Both the position numbers and the translations under genes were made by a program. 64,000 nt of DNA, from positions 1-64,000 of the forward strand of contig JANWJX010000023.1 in assembly GCA_025451725.1 (NCBI GenBank), written 5' to 3'. Origin of the DNA: Allostellaceae bacterium. Lineage in GTDB: Bacteria > Pseudomonadota > Alphaproteobacteria > ATCC43930 > CGMCC-115725. Positions 1 through 11,406 of this stretch are shown here, in pieces (position 1 is the stretch's first letter; each line of letters starts with the position of its first letter). The notes under the pieces are model-generated. The model was not told the origin of the DNA. It saw nothing but the letters and a program-made list of their open reading frames with translations, and searched no databases.

Positions 1-596
1 ATGAACTGCGCCGCGTGGGTGATCGGCTCGAACACGATGCAGAACCGGTCGGGCAATTGCAGCGACATGGTCGCCTTTTCGCCGGGCGCCAGTTCCAGCG
101 CATCCAGCTCGATGCGGTCGAGCGTCTCGCCGATATTCTCCGGCAGGTCGGCCCATGAGCCCCAGAACAGCTGCCGGTAATATTCCACGGGCGACAGCGA
201 GTCCGGATCGTGCGCCCCGATGCGACGGATGCGAGGCTCGACGGTGAACGTCACTTCGACCATTTCGTCGAGGCTCGGCTCATAGCCGGCGTTGCAGAGC
301 TGACAGTGATATTCGGACGACTGCACGCTCTTGAGCGTCGCGTTAGAATCGAGCACGGCGCCGCAGCCCGGGCACAGCACGTTCCATTGCATTTCGAAAA
401 TGCCGAGCCGCGAGGCGTGCAGGAACGCGCCGATCGCCTCGTCGTCGCTGACGCCGGCGCGCCTGGCGAAGTCGAGCACGTTGACGCGGCACAGCGACGC
501 GTCGCTGCCCTCGGCGATCATTTTTTCGATGGCGTCGACCGCCGCGGGTGCGGCGGCCTCGCGCAGCAGCGGCAACAGCGTAGAGATTTCGCTCAT
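1..596 (-). CDS. DUF5939-type adenylate/guanylate cyclase, N-terminal part (cut by window edge)
   Basis: The reading frame opens at an ATG at 594-596 and runs off the left edge, giving about 198 residues. The visible part resembles the DUF5939 region found in front of class III nucleotide cyclase domains. It carries a zinc-ribbon-like pair, CPGC at residues 75-78 and CQLC at 98-101, followed by a beta-rich stretch. The catalytic domain would lie outside the window, so cyclase activity is inferred from family architecture only. A second class III cyclase lies at 39.6-40.9 kb. The upstream neighbour on the same strand is the DUF2147 gene. Confidence 0.72.
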   Translation of the reverse strand, partial: MSEISTLLPLLREAAAPAAVDAIEKMIAEGSDASLCRVNVLDFARRAGVSDDEAIGAFLHASRLGIFEMQWNVLCPGCGAVLDSNATLKSVQSSEYHCQLCNAGYEPSLDEMVEVTFTVEPRIRRIGAHDPDSLSPVEYYRQLFWGSWADLPENIGETLDRIELDALELAPGEKATMSLQLPDRFCIVFEPITHAAQF

Positions 597-658
597 GTCT
601 GGACTATGACCCCTCGCCTTAGTCCGGACACTACACTAGCGCTCAACACGCCGTGATG

Positions 659-1138
659 CTAGCCGGCGCGGCAGACCGGATGCTGGGGATTCACCCGCGT
701 CCATAACTGGCTTTCGCCCAGCAGTGGAATGCCGATATAGCCGCGCAACCGGATGTGATTGGCGTCCACGACGGTGATATTTCCGTGATACGTGTCGCCG
801 CTTTCCGGGTCATAGACCTTCCCCTCCACCCAACGTTTCGGATCGTCCTTGTCGTGATGGAAGCCGTAGACGATTTGCAAGCCGCACATCGGCTCCTGCC
901 GGTGCGACGGATCGGGATTCTTTTTGTCGCGCGGAATGTAATTCGGATCGCCGCCCGGCGGCGGCCTCATCCAGTCGATCCTGCCGCAAATCGAATCGCC
1001 GCACGGCATGATCGCGATCACGCCCTTGCCGTCCTCCGTGAGCCAGCGTCCGGCGACGCCGTTCGCGTCCTGCGCCGCGACGGCCGGAGCGGTCGATACG
1101 ACAGCCGCTAAAACCAGGGCTAGAACATTGGCGCGCAA
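659..1138 (-). CDS. DUF2147 family exported protein
   Basis: A 159-residue protein with an N-terminal signal peptide (hydrophobic stretch to about residue 22, ending in APAVAA) and a mature domain typical of DUF2147. Markers are GRWLTEDGKGVI near the start, the MPCGDSICGRI segment, and a closing YIGIPLLGESQLWTRV. DUF2147 proteins are small periplasmic beta-rich proteins of unknown function. The start is the TTG at 1136-1138 because a GGAGAG lies 6-12 nt in front of it. A further TTG at 1162 would add eight residues but has no ribosome binding site. The product of this gene cannot be named more precisely. Confidence 0.75.
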   Translation of the reverse strand: MRANVLALVLAAVVSTAPAVAAQDANGVAGRWLTEDGKGVIAIMPCGDSICGRIDWMRPPPGGDPNYIPRDKKNPDPSHRQEPMCGLQIVYGFHHDKDDPKRWVEGKVYDPESGDTYHGNITVVDANHIRLRGYIGIPLLGESQLWTRVNPQHPVCRAG

Positions 1139-1221
1139 ATCCGGCTCTCCGCTGTTCGGCAAAGATTATTGTTCGGCCTATATCGGCCGCCTAGTGTGAT
1201 TGCAACAGAGGAATGGGGCAA

Positions 1222-2004
1222 ATGACGGGCGACTATGTGATTCACGCCGACCGGTTCGGCAACGGCGCCCCGCTTCTGGTGCTGGTGCACGGCCAGGGCG
1301 CCAACGGCGACGTGTGGACCGGGTTGCGGCGCTTCATTGCGCGCGATTGGCACGGCGCTTGTCTCGTACCCGATCTGCGCGGTCACGGTCGATCACCGCA
1401 CCGCCCGCCGTACGCTTACGGTACCTACGCCGCCGATATCGCGTCGCTGATCCCGGTGGGCGAGGAGATTTTCATGATCGGCCACTCGCTCGGCGGCGCA
1501 GTGTCGCTGATGCTGGCGACCGGCTGGTTCGGCGTCCGCGTGCGCGGCGTGTTCGCCTTCGGCATCAAGGTGAATTGGAGCGATGACGAATTGGCGCGCC
1601 GCCGGCAGTTCGCCGCCGCGCCGGTGCGCTGGTTCGACAGGCGTGAGGATGCGATCGAGCGTTATCTCAAAGTCTCCGGCCAGTTCGGCCTCGTCGATCC
1701 GACGTCGCCTGCCGCTGCATCGGGCATCGCCGAAGAAAGCGGCAAGTTCCGCCTCGCCGCCGATCCGGGCATTTCCGGCATGGACGATCCGCCCGACATC
1801 CGCCCGATCCTTGCCGCCGTGACGGCGCCGGTCGCGCTAGCCGTGGGTGAGAAGGACACGATGGTACCACTCACCGATGCGCGGGGCCTCGACCCGCGCG
1901 CCGCCGTTATTTCCGGGGCCGGCCACAACGCGCATGTCGAGAACCCGGAAGGCCTGTGGAACGTTATACGCAATACAACAAAATTAGGTGATATCGGCCG
2001 GTAG
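1222..2004 (+). CDS. alpha/beta hydrolase
   Basis: A 260-residue single-domain alpha/beta hydrolase. The strand-turn motif LVLVHGQGANGDVW gives the oxyanion region. The nucleophile elbow GHSLGG puts the catalytic Ser at about residue 89. The acid is probably in GEKDTMVP, and the catalytic His in GAGHNAHVENPEGL near the C-terminus. The substrate is unknown. GAGGA at 1208-1212 sits directly against the first ATG (1213) but 9 nt before the second (1222), so 1222 is preferred. The gene stands alone, divergent from DUF2147 and about 120 bp before the liv genes. Confidence 0.8.
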   Translation: MTGDYVIHADRFGNGAPLLVLVHGQGANGDVWTGLRRFIARDWHGACLVPDLRGHGRSPHRPPYAYGTYAADIASLIPVGEEIFMIGHSLGGAVSLMLATGWFGVRVRGVFAFGIKVNWSDDELARRRQFAAAPVRWFDRREDAIERYLKVSGQFGLVDPTSPAAASGIAEESGKFRLAADPGISGMDDPPDIRPILAAVTAPVALAVGEKDTMVPLTDARGLDPRAAVISGAGHNAHVENPEGLWNVIRNTTKLGDIGR

Positions 2005-2018
2005 CCACCGACATTGAA

Positions 2019-2047
2019 TTGACTTAGCCGATGTGCCCGGATAACCA
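2019..2047 (+). promoter_or_regulatory. possible sigma70 promoter for the liv genes
   Basis: TTGACT at 2019-2024 resembles a -35 box, with TAACCA at 2042-2047 at a 17-bp distance as a weak -10. It lies in the 118-bp gap before livG. It rests on the -35 match only and could be chance. Confidence 0.25.
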
Positions 2048-2122
2048 AGTGGGCAACAAATAAACCTTATAGGGGGAGGAGTTGCGCCAGACGAAAAAGC
2101 CGCAGCGGCGGCACGCTGGTTT

Positions 2123-2911
2123 GTGGCCGATGACCGGAACCACGCCGTGACCTCGCTTTTGGAAGTCGATCGCGTCGCCGTCAGTTTCGGCGGTATCGTT
2201 GCGCTCGATCAGGTCAGTTTCGACGTCGCGCAAGGCGAGATTTGCGGGTTGATCGGCCCCAACGGCGCCGGCAAGACGACCCTGTTCAACTGCCTGTCCC
2301 GCCTCTATCCCGTGCAGTCGGGCGACATCCGCTTCGAGGGACAGTCGGTCATCCGCATGCCAAAGCATGCGATCGCGCCGCTCGGCATCGGCCGTACGTT
2401 CCAGAATCTCGCGCTGTTTCGCTCCATGTCGGTGCGCCGTAACATCCTGGTCGGCGGCCATTGCCGCACGCGCTCTAGCTTCATCGACAATGCGTTCGCC
2501 CTTCCGATCGCGGCGCGCGAGGAAAACGCGCTCAACCAGCGCACCCGCGAGCTGATCGCGTTCCTGAAACTCGATGCGCAGTCCGAAATCCCGGTCGCCG
2601 CCCTGCCCTTCGGTTTGCAGAAGCGCGTCGAGCTTGGCCGCGCGCTCGCGGCCGAGCCGAAATTGCTGCTGCTCGACGAACCGGCCGCCGGCCTCAATCA
2701 CGAGGAACTCGGCGATCTCGGCCGCATGATCCGCGATATTCGCGAAAAATTCGGCATCACGATCCTCCTGGTCGAGCATCACATGAGCCTGGTGATGAGC
2801 GTTTCCGACAAGGTCGTTGCGCTTGATTTCGGCCGCAAGATCGCCGAAGGCCCGCCGGCGCACGTGCAGCAGCATCCCGAAGTGATCCGCGCCTATCTGG
2901 GGGCGGCGTGA
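2123..2911 (+). CDS. livG: branched-chain amino acid-type ABC transporter ATP-binding protein LivG
   Basis: A 262-residue ATPase of the LivG subfamily. It has Walker A GPNGAGKTT, a Q-loop in GRTFQNLALF, a variant signature region (LPFGLQKRVELGRAL), Walker B LLLLDEPAAGLNHEE and the switch His in LLVEHHM. It would power a HAAT-family importer for branched-chain amino acids, amides or aromatic acids. The GTG at 2123 is used here. A GTG at 2147 is equally possible and would fit a GTGA overlap with a 22-codon TTG reading frame at 2082-2150. A strong GGGGGAGGAG at 2072-2081 is not correctly spaced for either start. Its stop overlaps livF. Confidence 0.88.
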   Translation: MADDRNHAVTSLLEVDRVAVSFGGIVALDQVSFDVAQGEICGLIGPNGAGKTTLFNCLSRLYPVQSGDIRFEGQSVIRMPKHAIAPLGIGRTFQNLALFRSMSVRRNILVGGHCRTRSSFIDNAFALPIAAREENALNQRTRELIAFLKLDAQSEIPVAALPFGLQKRVELGRALAAEPKLLLLDEPAAGLNHEELGDLGRMIRDIREKFGITILLVEHHMSLVMSVSDKVVALDFGRKIAEGPPAHVQQHPEVIRAYLGAA

Positions 2912-3624
2912 TGGGCGCGCTGCTTTCGGTCAAGAACCTGACTGCCGGCTACGGCGAAACGGTGGTGCTGCACGGGCTGAATTTCGAACTCCGGGAAGGC
3001 GGCATCACCGCCATTCTCGGCGCGAACGGCGCCGGCAAGACCACGACGCTACGCGCGCTCTGCGGCCTGTGCCGGCGGCGCGGCGAGATCGAATTCGACG
3101 GCAAGCGCATCGACAATCTCGTCGCCGAGGACGTGGTGCGGCTCGGCGTGGCGCATGTCCCCGACGGGCGCGGCACGTTCGCTGCGATGACCGCCGAGGA
3201 AAATCTGCGTCTTGGCGCCTATCTGCGGCGCGATCGCGATGGCGTGGCGCAAGATTTCGAGAATGTCTACACACTGTTCCCGCGCCTCAAGGAACGGCGT
3301 TCGCAACAGGCGGGCACGCTGTCCGGCGGCGAACAGCAGATGCTGGCGATCGCGCGCGCGCTGATGCTGCGGCCGCGATTGCTATTGCTCGACGAGCCTT
3401 CCTTCGGTTTGGCGCCGCTGATCGTGCAGGAAATCTACCGCACGCTGCGCACCATCAATCAGCAGACCAACGTCAGCATGCTGTTGGTCGAGCAGAATGC
3501 GACATTGGCGCTCGATCTCGCCGACCATGCCTATCTCGTGGAGACCGGCCGCGTGGTGATTTCGGGCGAGTCCGAAACGGTCAAGGCGGACGAGACGATC
3601 CGCCGTTCGTACTTGGGATATTAG
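2911..3624 (+). CDS. livF: ABC transporter ATP-binding protein LivF
   Basis: The second ATPase of the transporter, about 237 residues. It has Walker A GANGAGKTT, signature TLSGGEQQMLAIARAL, Walker B LLLLDEPSFGLAPLIV and the switch His-equivalent region LLVEQN, the usual LivF form with Gln-Asn in place of His-His. The ATG at 2911 overlaps the livG stop in a TGATG arrangement; a GTG at 2908 would add one residue. Translational coupling to livG is likely. Confidence 0.88.
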   Translation: MGALLSVKNLTAGYGETVVLHGLNFELREGGITAILGANGAGKTTTLRALCGLCRRRGEIEFDGKRIDNLVAEDVVRLGVAHVPDGRGTFAAMTAEENLRLGAYLRRDRDGVAQDFENVYTLFPRLKERRSQQAGTLSGGEQQMLAIARALMLRPRLLLLDEPSFGLAPLIVQEIYRTLRTINQQTNVSMLLVEQNATLALDLADHAYLVETGRVVISGESETVKADETIRRSYLGY

Positions 3625-3640
3625 GGACGGAACGAAGGCG

Positions 3641-4513
3641 ATGGACGCACTCCTACATCAGATATTCAGCGGCATCGCCTCGGGCGGCATTTATGCCGGT
3701 CTCGCGCTGGCCTTGGTGATGATTTATCAGTCCACCGGCCACATCAATTTCGCCCAGGGCGAAATGGCGATGTTTTCGACCTACATCGCTTGGGAACTAA
3801 TCGATTATGGCACGCCGTATTGGGGCGCGTTCTTCCTCACCATCGTGTTCGCGTTCGCCGCGGGCGTCGCGATCGAGCGGCTGGTGATTCGACCCTTCCA
3901 CAATCTGCCCGTGATCGCGCTGATCATCGTGTTCATCGGTCTATTGGTGGTCGTGAACAGCACCGCGAGCTGGATTTTCGGCACCACGCTCAAGACCTTC
4001 CCGTCGCCCTTCCCGTCCGAGCCGCTATGGAACAATCACTACATCTCGAACCATGAACTCGGCTCGATCGGCGTCGTGCTGATCATCGTCGCGATCCTGT
4101 TTGTCTTCTTCCGCTACACCACGCTCGGCCTCGCGATGCGCGCGGTCGCCGAAAACCCGATATCGAGCCGGCTGGTCGGCATCCGCGTGAGCTGGATGCT
4201 GGCGTTGGGTTGGGGCCTTGCCGCCGCGATCGGCGCGGTGTCCGGCATGCTGGTGGCCCCGATCCTCTATCTCGACAGTTCCATGATGGGCGGCGTGCTG
4301 ATCTACAGCCTCGCCGGCGCGATCCTCGGCGGGCTCGACAATCCCTGGGGCGCGGCCGTCGGCGGCTTCATTATCGGCATCATGGAGAACGTACTCGGTG
4401 CTTATGTCATCGGAACGCAACTCAAATTCTCGGTCGCGCTGATCGTCATCGTCGTGGTGCTGTTGCTGCGCCCGGCGGGATTGTTCGGCCGCACCGTCGT
4501 AACGCGGGTCTGA
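3641..4513 (+). CDS. livH: branched-chain amino acid-type ABC transporter permease LivH
   Basis: A 290-residue inner-membrane permease of the LivH subfamily with about eight hydrophobic segments. Family marks include the GGIYAGLALALVM start, STGHINFAQGEMAMF (the conserved NFAQGE motif) and the GLAMRAVAENPISSRLVGI cytoplasmic loop that contacts the ATPase. It lies 16 bp after livF and 3 bp before livM, so the four genes form one operon. Substrate cannot be told from the permease alone. Confidence 0.88.
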   Translation: MDALLHQIFSGIASGGIYAGLALALVMIYQSTGHINFAQGEMAMFSTYIAWELIDYGTPYWGAFFLTIVFAFAAGVAIERLVIRPFHNLPVIALIIVFIGLLVVVNSTASWIFGTTLKTFPSPFPSEPLWNNHYISNHELGSIGVVLIIVAILFVFFRYTTLGLAMRAVAENPISSRLVGIRVSWMLALGWGLAAAIGAVSGMLVAPILYLDSSMMGGVLIYSLAGAILGGLDNPWGAAVGGFIIGIMENVLGAYVIGTQLKFSVALIVIVVVLLLRPAGLFGRTVVTRV

Positions 4514-4516
4514 TCC

Positions 4517-5590
4517 ATGGCGGAACAAGTCAAAACCTCGACCACCTCGACCGTCGCCGGCCAGCCGCTGTCGTCAGTACCGCTGGTCAAGAGCGCGACC
4601 GCGCAGATCCAGGCCGTGCCGCTGCCCCGACGCCTTGCCGGAGGTCGCGCGTGGGGGATCGGCGCCATCGTCGTGATCGGCGCGTTGCTGCCGTTCGCGC
4701 TGCAGAATTTCTATATTTTCCAGCTCACGCTCGCGATGGTCTACGCGATCGCGCTGATCGGGCTGAACATGCTGGTCGGCTATAACGGCCAGGTCTCGCT
4801 CGGGCACGGCGCGCTCTACGCCATCGGCGCCTATATCGCCGCCATTCTGATGAACAGTTACGACTGGCCTTACTGGCTGTCGGTGTTGCCCGCGGGCGTC
4901 GTCTGTCTGGTGTTCGGCTATTTCTTCGGCCTGCCGGCGTTGCGCCTCTCGGGCCACTATCTCGCCCTCGCCAGCCTTGCGCTCGCCGTCACCACGCCGC
5001 AAGTGCTGAAGCACAAGGCGCTCGAGCAATGGACCGGCGGCTTCTCCGGCATCGTGCTGTCGAAGCCCGAAGTGCCGTTCGGCTTGCCCATCAACCAGGA
5101 TCAATGGATCTATTTCTTCGTCTACGCGATCATGCTGGTGCTGTTCTTGGGCGCTTATAATCTCCTGCGCGGACGCATCGGCCGGGCCATGATCGCGATC
5201 CGCGACCAGCCCATCGCCGCCGAGGCGATGGGCATTAACAGCGCAATCATCAAGACTTCGACCTTCGGCGTCAGCGCTTTCTATACCGGCGTTGCCGGCG
5301 CGCTCAGCGCCATCGTCGTGCAGTTCGTCTCGCCCGACAGTTACGACTTCTTCCTCTCGATTACCCTCCTCGTCGGCATCGCGGTCGGCGGCTTCGCCAC
5401 CATTTCGGGCGCCATCTATGGCGCTCTTTTCATTCTGCTGGTGCCGAACTTCGCCGGCGAGCTGTCGAAATCGGCGCCGTGGGCGATCTACGGCGTGCTG
5501 CTCATCCTCGTGATGTATTTCCTGCCGACCGGGTTCGCCGGCTTCGTCCGCATGATCGGGCAACGCCTGTCGGCGATGTTTACCCGCTAA
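4517..5590 (+). CDS. livM: branched-chain amino acid-type ABC transporter permease LivM
   Basis: A 357-residue LivM-type permease. The membrane part begins near residue 47 and includes GLNMLVGYNGQVSLGHGAL (conserved GQVSLGH), the cytoplasmic loop GRAMIAIRDQPIAAEAMGI and closing helices. It has an unusually long polar N-terminal tail of about 45 residues rich in Thr, Ser and Val before the first helix. It is the last gene of the livGFHM set. No periplasmic binding-protein gene follows; mazG is 75 bp downstream and unrelated. Confidence 0.87.
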   Translation: MAEQVKTSTTSTVAGQPLSSVPLVKSATAQIQAVPLPRRLAGGRAWGIGAIVVIGALLPFALQNFYIFQLTLAMVYAIALIGLNMLVGYNGQVSLGHGALYAIGAYIAAILMNSYDWPYWLSVLPAGVVCLVFGYFFGLPALRLSGHYLALASLALAVTTPQVLKHKALEQWTGGFSGIVLSKPEVPFGLPINQDQWIYFFVYAIMLVLFLGAYNLLRGRIGRAMIAIRDQPIAAEAMGINSAIIKTSTFGVSAFYTGVAGALSAIVVQFVSPDSYDFFLSITLLVGIAVGGFATISGAIYGALFILLVPNFAGELSKSAPWAIYGVLLILVMYFLPTGFAGFVRMIGQRLSAMFTR

Positions 5591-5665
5591 ACGTTGACGG
5601 TTTGCCGTCTCGTTTCCAGAATTGCGGCCCGCGGACATTGATCCGCTGCGTAAGGAAAATCGTTC

Positions 5666-6439
5666 ATGGATGAGATGACGCGTCTGCTCGACATCATGGC
5701 GCGGCTGCGCGACCCGGTCGCGGGCTGTCCCTGGGACAAGGAGCAGAATTTCCGCACCATCGCGCCCTATACGATCGAGGAAGCGTACGAGGTCGCAGAA
5801 GCGTGCGAGGCGGGCGATCCCGCGGCGCTGAAGGACGAGCTCGGCGATCTGCTGTTCCAGACCGTGTTTCATGCGCGCATGGCGGAAGAAGCCGGCCTGT
5901 TCCGTTTCGCAGACGTCGCCAAAGCGATCTCCGACAAAATGATCCGCCGCCATCCGCACGTCTTCGGCGATGTAAAAGTCAATGGCGCCGCCGCGCAGAC
6001 CGTCGCGTGGGAGGAGACCAAGGCCAAGGAGCGCGCGGCAGGCGGCGCCGCGAGCGTGCTCGACGGCGTCGGTGTCGCCCTGCCCGCGCTGACTCGAGCC
6101 GAGAAATTGCAAAAGCGCGCCGCGCGCGTCGGCTTCGACTGGCAAGACGCGGCGCCGGTGTTCGCCAAGATCGACGAGGAGCTCGACGAGCTGCGCGACG
6201 AGATCGAGGGCAAGGCCGAACAGGCGCGCATCGAGGACGAGTTCGGCGATTTGTTGTTCGCGGTGGTCAATCTCGCGCGCCACCTGCGCATCGACCCGGA
6301 ACAGGCGCTGCGCGGCGCCTCGCGCAAGTTCGAGCACCGTTTCCGCGCGATGGAAGCGACCGCCGCGCCGCTTGAGGGCAAATCGCTCGACGAGTTGGAA
6401 GCCGCCTGGCAGAGCGTGAAGGCGGCGGAGCGGAAATAA
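5666..6439 (+). CDS. mazG: nucleoside triphosphate pyrophosphohydrolase MazG
   Basis: A 257-residue protein with two MazG domains, close to the usual length of about 260. The first has CPWDKEQ, the EEAYEVAEAC helix and the KDELGDLLF metal-binding motif (about residues 19-70). The second has KIDEELDELRDEIEG and EDEFGDLLFAVVNLARHL. MazG hydrolyses (d)NTPs to NMPs and pyrophosphate, a cytoplasmic house-cleaning role. A TAAGGAA in front of the ATG serves as ribosome binding site. The stop is followed within 3 bp by a terminal-inverted-repeat element. Confidence 0.93.
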   Translation: MDEMTRLLDIMARLRDPVAGCPWDKEQNFRTIAPYTIEEAYEVAEACEAGDPAALKDELGDLLFQTVFHARMAEEAGLFRFADVAKAISDKMIRRHPHVFGDVKVNGAAAQTVAWEETKAKERAAGGAASVLDGVGVALPALTRAEKLQKRAARVGFDWQDAAPVFAKIDEELDELRDEIEGKAEQARIEDEFGDLLFAVVNLARHLRIDPEQALRGASRKFEHRFRAMEATAAPLEGKSLDELEAAWQSVKAAERK

Positions 6440-6442
6440 TTT

Positions 6443-6595
6443 CACCGCCAAGGCGCAAAGGCGCCTAGTTCTCTCGTCTATCGTCACCCGCGGGCTTGAC
6501 CCGCGGGTCCCAGGCAAGCGACGGCCGTCAGATGGCTTGAGATGGCCGGGTCGAGCCCGGCCATGACGACCATTTAATCTTGGCGTCTTGGCGGT
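6443..6595. repeat. interspersed element with terminal inverted repeats, copy A
   Basis: About 153 bp bounded by CACCGCCAAGGCGCAAAGG on the left and CTTGGCGTCTTGGCGGTT on the right, which are imperfect inverted copies. The core differs from the other copies. It holds two nested palindromes, one around 6484-6512 (CCGCGGG...CCCGCGG) and one around 6540-6566 (GGCCGGG...CCCGGCC). The element fills almost the whole gap between the convergent 3' ends of mazG and the serine hydrolase. Either hairpin could help end transcription, but neither has a T-run. Confidence 0.7.
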
Positions 6596-6605
6596 TCAAA
6601 TTTTT

Positions 6606-7835
6606 CTATTTCTCCGGTTCCACAAGCGCCGCGTAGACCATATTCCGGATCTTCGATTCCAGCCGGAACAACTGCATCGACGCCTGGACCATCAGCAACG
6701 CGAAGAAATCGCGTTTTGGATCGCACCAGAACATCGTGCCGGCCGCACCCGACCAGTGGAAATTGCCTGCCGAGCCGGCATGCACCGCCTCGCCCTGAGT
6801 GCGGCGCACGGCGAAGCCGAGGCCGAACCCGTAGCCGGGACCGGGGATGTACCAGGTCGGGCCCGGCGGGATGTCGTGGCCGAGATGGTCCGAGGTCATG
6901 TAGGCGACCGTCTCCGGGCTCAGCACCCGCTTGCCCTCGAGCGCGCCGCCATTGAGCATCATCTGGAGGAAGCGCGCGTAGTCGATTGTGGTCGATTGCA
7001 TGCCCTGCCCGCCCATTTGCGCCTTGAGCGCCTGGCGCGGATCGTAGGGCGGCGCGCCGCCGACGAGATGATCGGGTGGTGCCGGCTCGGCGACGCGCGC
7101 GTGCTTGGCCTTGTCGGCGACATAGAACGTCGTCTCGCTCATGCCGAGCGGTCCGAGAATCTGTTCCTGTTCCCACTCATAGAGCGACTTACCCGACACC
7201 ACTTCGACGACGCGGCCGAGCACGTCGGTCGAATGGCTGTAGTTCCAGCCCGCGCCCGGCTGGAACGCGAGAGGCAGGGTCGCGAGCTTCCCGACGAACT
7301 CGGCGTTGGTGAAATCGGCGCCGAAGAAATTGGCGTCGCGATAGAGCTTGCCGATCGGCGTGTCGAAGAAGCCATACGTCAAACCGGATGTGTGACGCAG
7401 CAAATCCTGCACCGTCATCGGCCGACCGCACGGCACCAAGTCCATCGTCGGCGGCAGCGCCGCCATCATCGGCGGACGGAGCACGCCGACCTTGGCCTCG
7501 GCGAATTGCGGAATGTAGGCGGCAACCGGGCTTTCAAGCAGGAGCCTGCCCTGCTCCGCCAGGGTCATCGCCGCGACCGAAGTGATCGGCTTCGACATCG
7601 AATAGATGCGGAAGATCGCGTCCTTGGTCATCGGCGACTTGCTCGCCTTGTCGCGATAGCCGACGGATTCGAAATACGCGATCTTGCCGTGCCGCGCGAT
7701 CAGCATGTTGGCGCCCGGCAATTGTCCGGTCTCGACCTCCTGCCGCAGCGATTCGGTCAGGCGCGCGAGACGATCGCGCGAAAAGCCGACTTGTTCGGGA
7801 TTGCCTTCCTCGAGGCCGCGATTGGCGTGGGACAT
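6606..7835 (-). CDS. serine hydrolase of the class C beta-lactamase / EstB family
   Basis: A 409-residue protein. The S-x-x-K motif is SMSK at about residues 79-82 (nucleophile Ser79, base Lys82), preceded by AIFRIY and followed by PITSVAAM. A Tyr-Ser motif is in the WNYSHSTDVLG segment. No clear signal peptide is present, so it is probably cytoplasmic. Family members include carboxylesterases, D-aminopeptidases and transesterases; true beta-lactamase activity is unlikely without an export signal. ATG at 7835 is preceded by ACGGAGGAAG, a strong ribosome binding site. Confidence 0.85.
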   Translation of the reverse strand: MSHANRGLEEGNPEQVGFSRDRLARLTESLRQEVETGQLPGANMLIARHGKIAYFESVGYRDKASKSPMTKDAIFRIYSMSKPITSVAAMTLAEQGRLLLESPVAAYIPQFAEAKVGVLRPPMMAALPPTMDLVPCGRPMTVQDLLRHTSGLTYGFFDTPIGKLYRDANFFGADFTNAEFVGKLATLPLAFQPGAGWNYSHSTDVLGRVVEVVSGKSLYEWEQEQILGPLGMSETTFYVADKAKHARVAEPAPPDHLVGGAPPYDPRQALKAQMGGQGMQSTTIDYARFLQMMLNGGALEGKRVLSPETVAYMTSDHLGHDIPPGPTWYIPGPGYGFGLGFAVRRTQGEAVHAGSAGNFHWSGAAGTMFWCDPKRDFFALLMVQASMQLFRLESKIRNMVYAALVEPEK

Positions 7836-8041
7836 GATCTTCCTCCGTTATCGCCGGGTCGCGCGTCACCGCCGCGCGTTCAGAGGGATTTAGCCACGCC
7901 CGGAGATGCCGCGCAATCACGCCTCCGTGACAGCGCTAATGATCAGTCTGCGATTGCGTCGTAGCCGCGTTCCGTGAACTCGATCACGCATCAGCAACAT
8001 CGACGTTGACGATCAGTCCATCCGCCATCGCCGGACGCCGG

Positions 8042-8541
8042 TTAGGTCTTGAATTTTTTCTTGATCAGCTCCGCCACGCGCGCCGAGACGAAGGGCGTGA
8101 CGTCGCCGCCGAGCTGGCCGATTTCCTTGACGAAGCGCGAAGAGATGAACTGGTAGCGGTCGGCGGACATGAGGAACACGGTTTCGACCGTCGAGTTGAG
8201 GCGGGAGTTCATGCCCGCCATCTGGAATTCGTATTCGAAATCCGACACGGCGCGCAGGCCGCGCACGATGACACTGGCGCCCTGCTGGACGGCGAAATGC
8301 ATCAAGAGATTGTCGAACGGCTTGACGTCGATCTTCTTGCTCATGTCCTTGCCGTTGAGGTTCGCGATCTCTTCCTTGACGATCGCGACGCGCTCCTCGG
8401 TCGTGAACAGCGGGCCCTTGCCGATATTCTTGGCGACGCCGATCACCAGCCGGTCGACGATCTTGGTCGCGCGCAGGATGATGTCGGTGTGGCCGTTGGT
8501 GATCGGATCGAACGTGCCGGGATAGACCCCCACCCTCTCGC

Positions 8542-8545
<4 letters not shown>
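8042..8545 (-). CDS. coaD: phosphopantetheine adenylyltransferase
   Basis: A 167-residue enzyme of CoA synthesis that joins 4'-phosphopantetheine and ATP to give dephospho-CoA. The nucleotidyltransferase motif is [10 protein letters not shown] (residues 9-18). Other family marks are the phosphopantetheine-binding [12 protein letters not shown] and the closing ISSRFVKEI. Its ATG at 8543-8545 overlaps the gyrA stop codon by four bases (ATGA), so it is translationally coupled to gyrA. Another CoA-pathway gene, coaX, is at 47 kb. Confidence 0.96.
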
Positions 8546-11304
<2,759 letters not shown>

Positions 11305-11335
11305 TTTTGTTGCCTGGAGTCGGTTCTACAACAAC

Positions 11336-11364
11336 GGAAAAACGCCGGTTTTTAGCCCCGGCGT
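11336..11364 (-). promoter_or_regulatory. terminator-like hairpin in the gyrA leader
   Basis: On the minus strand a stem ACGCCGG/CCGGCGT (7 bp, 11358-11364 with 11342-11348) is followed by a run of T. It has the form of an intrinsic terminator but ends only about 30 bp before the gyrA TTG. That leaves no room for a promoter between it and the gene. It may be the end of the ssb unit or a leader attenuator of gyrA. Confidence 0.5.
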
Positions 11365-11406
11365 CACACCGCTTTAATGTAGTGATTTTCCCCCGCGCAT
11401 ACCACG

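Noticed and set aside
6606-7835. Antibiotic-resistance beta-lactamase
   Set aside because: The SxxK serine hydrolase has no signal peptide and fits the esterase/EstB branch; no mobile element or resistance context is nearby.
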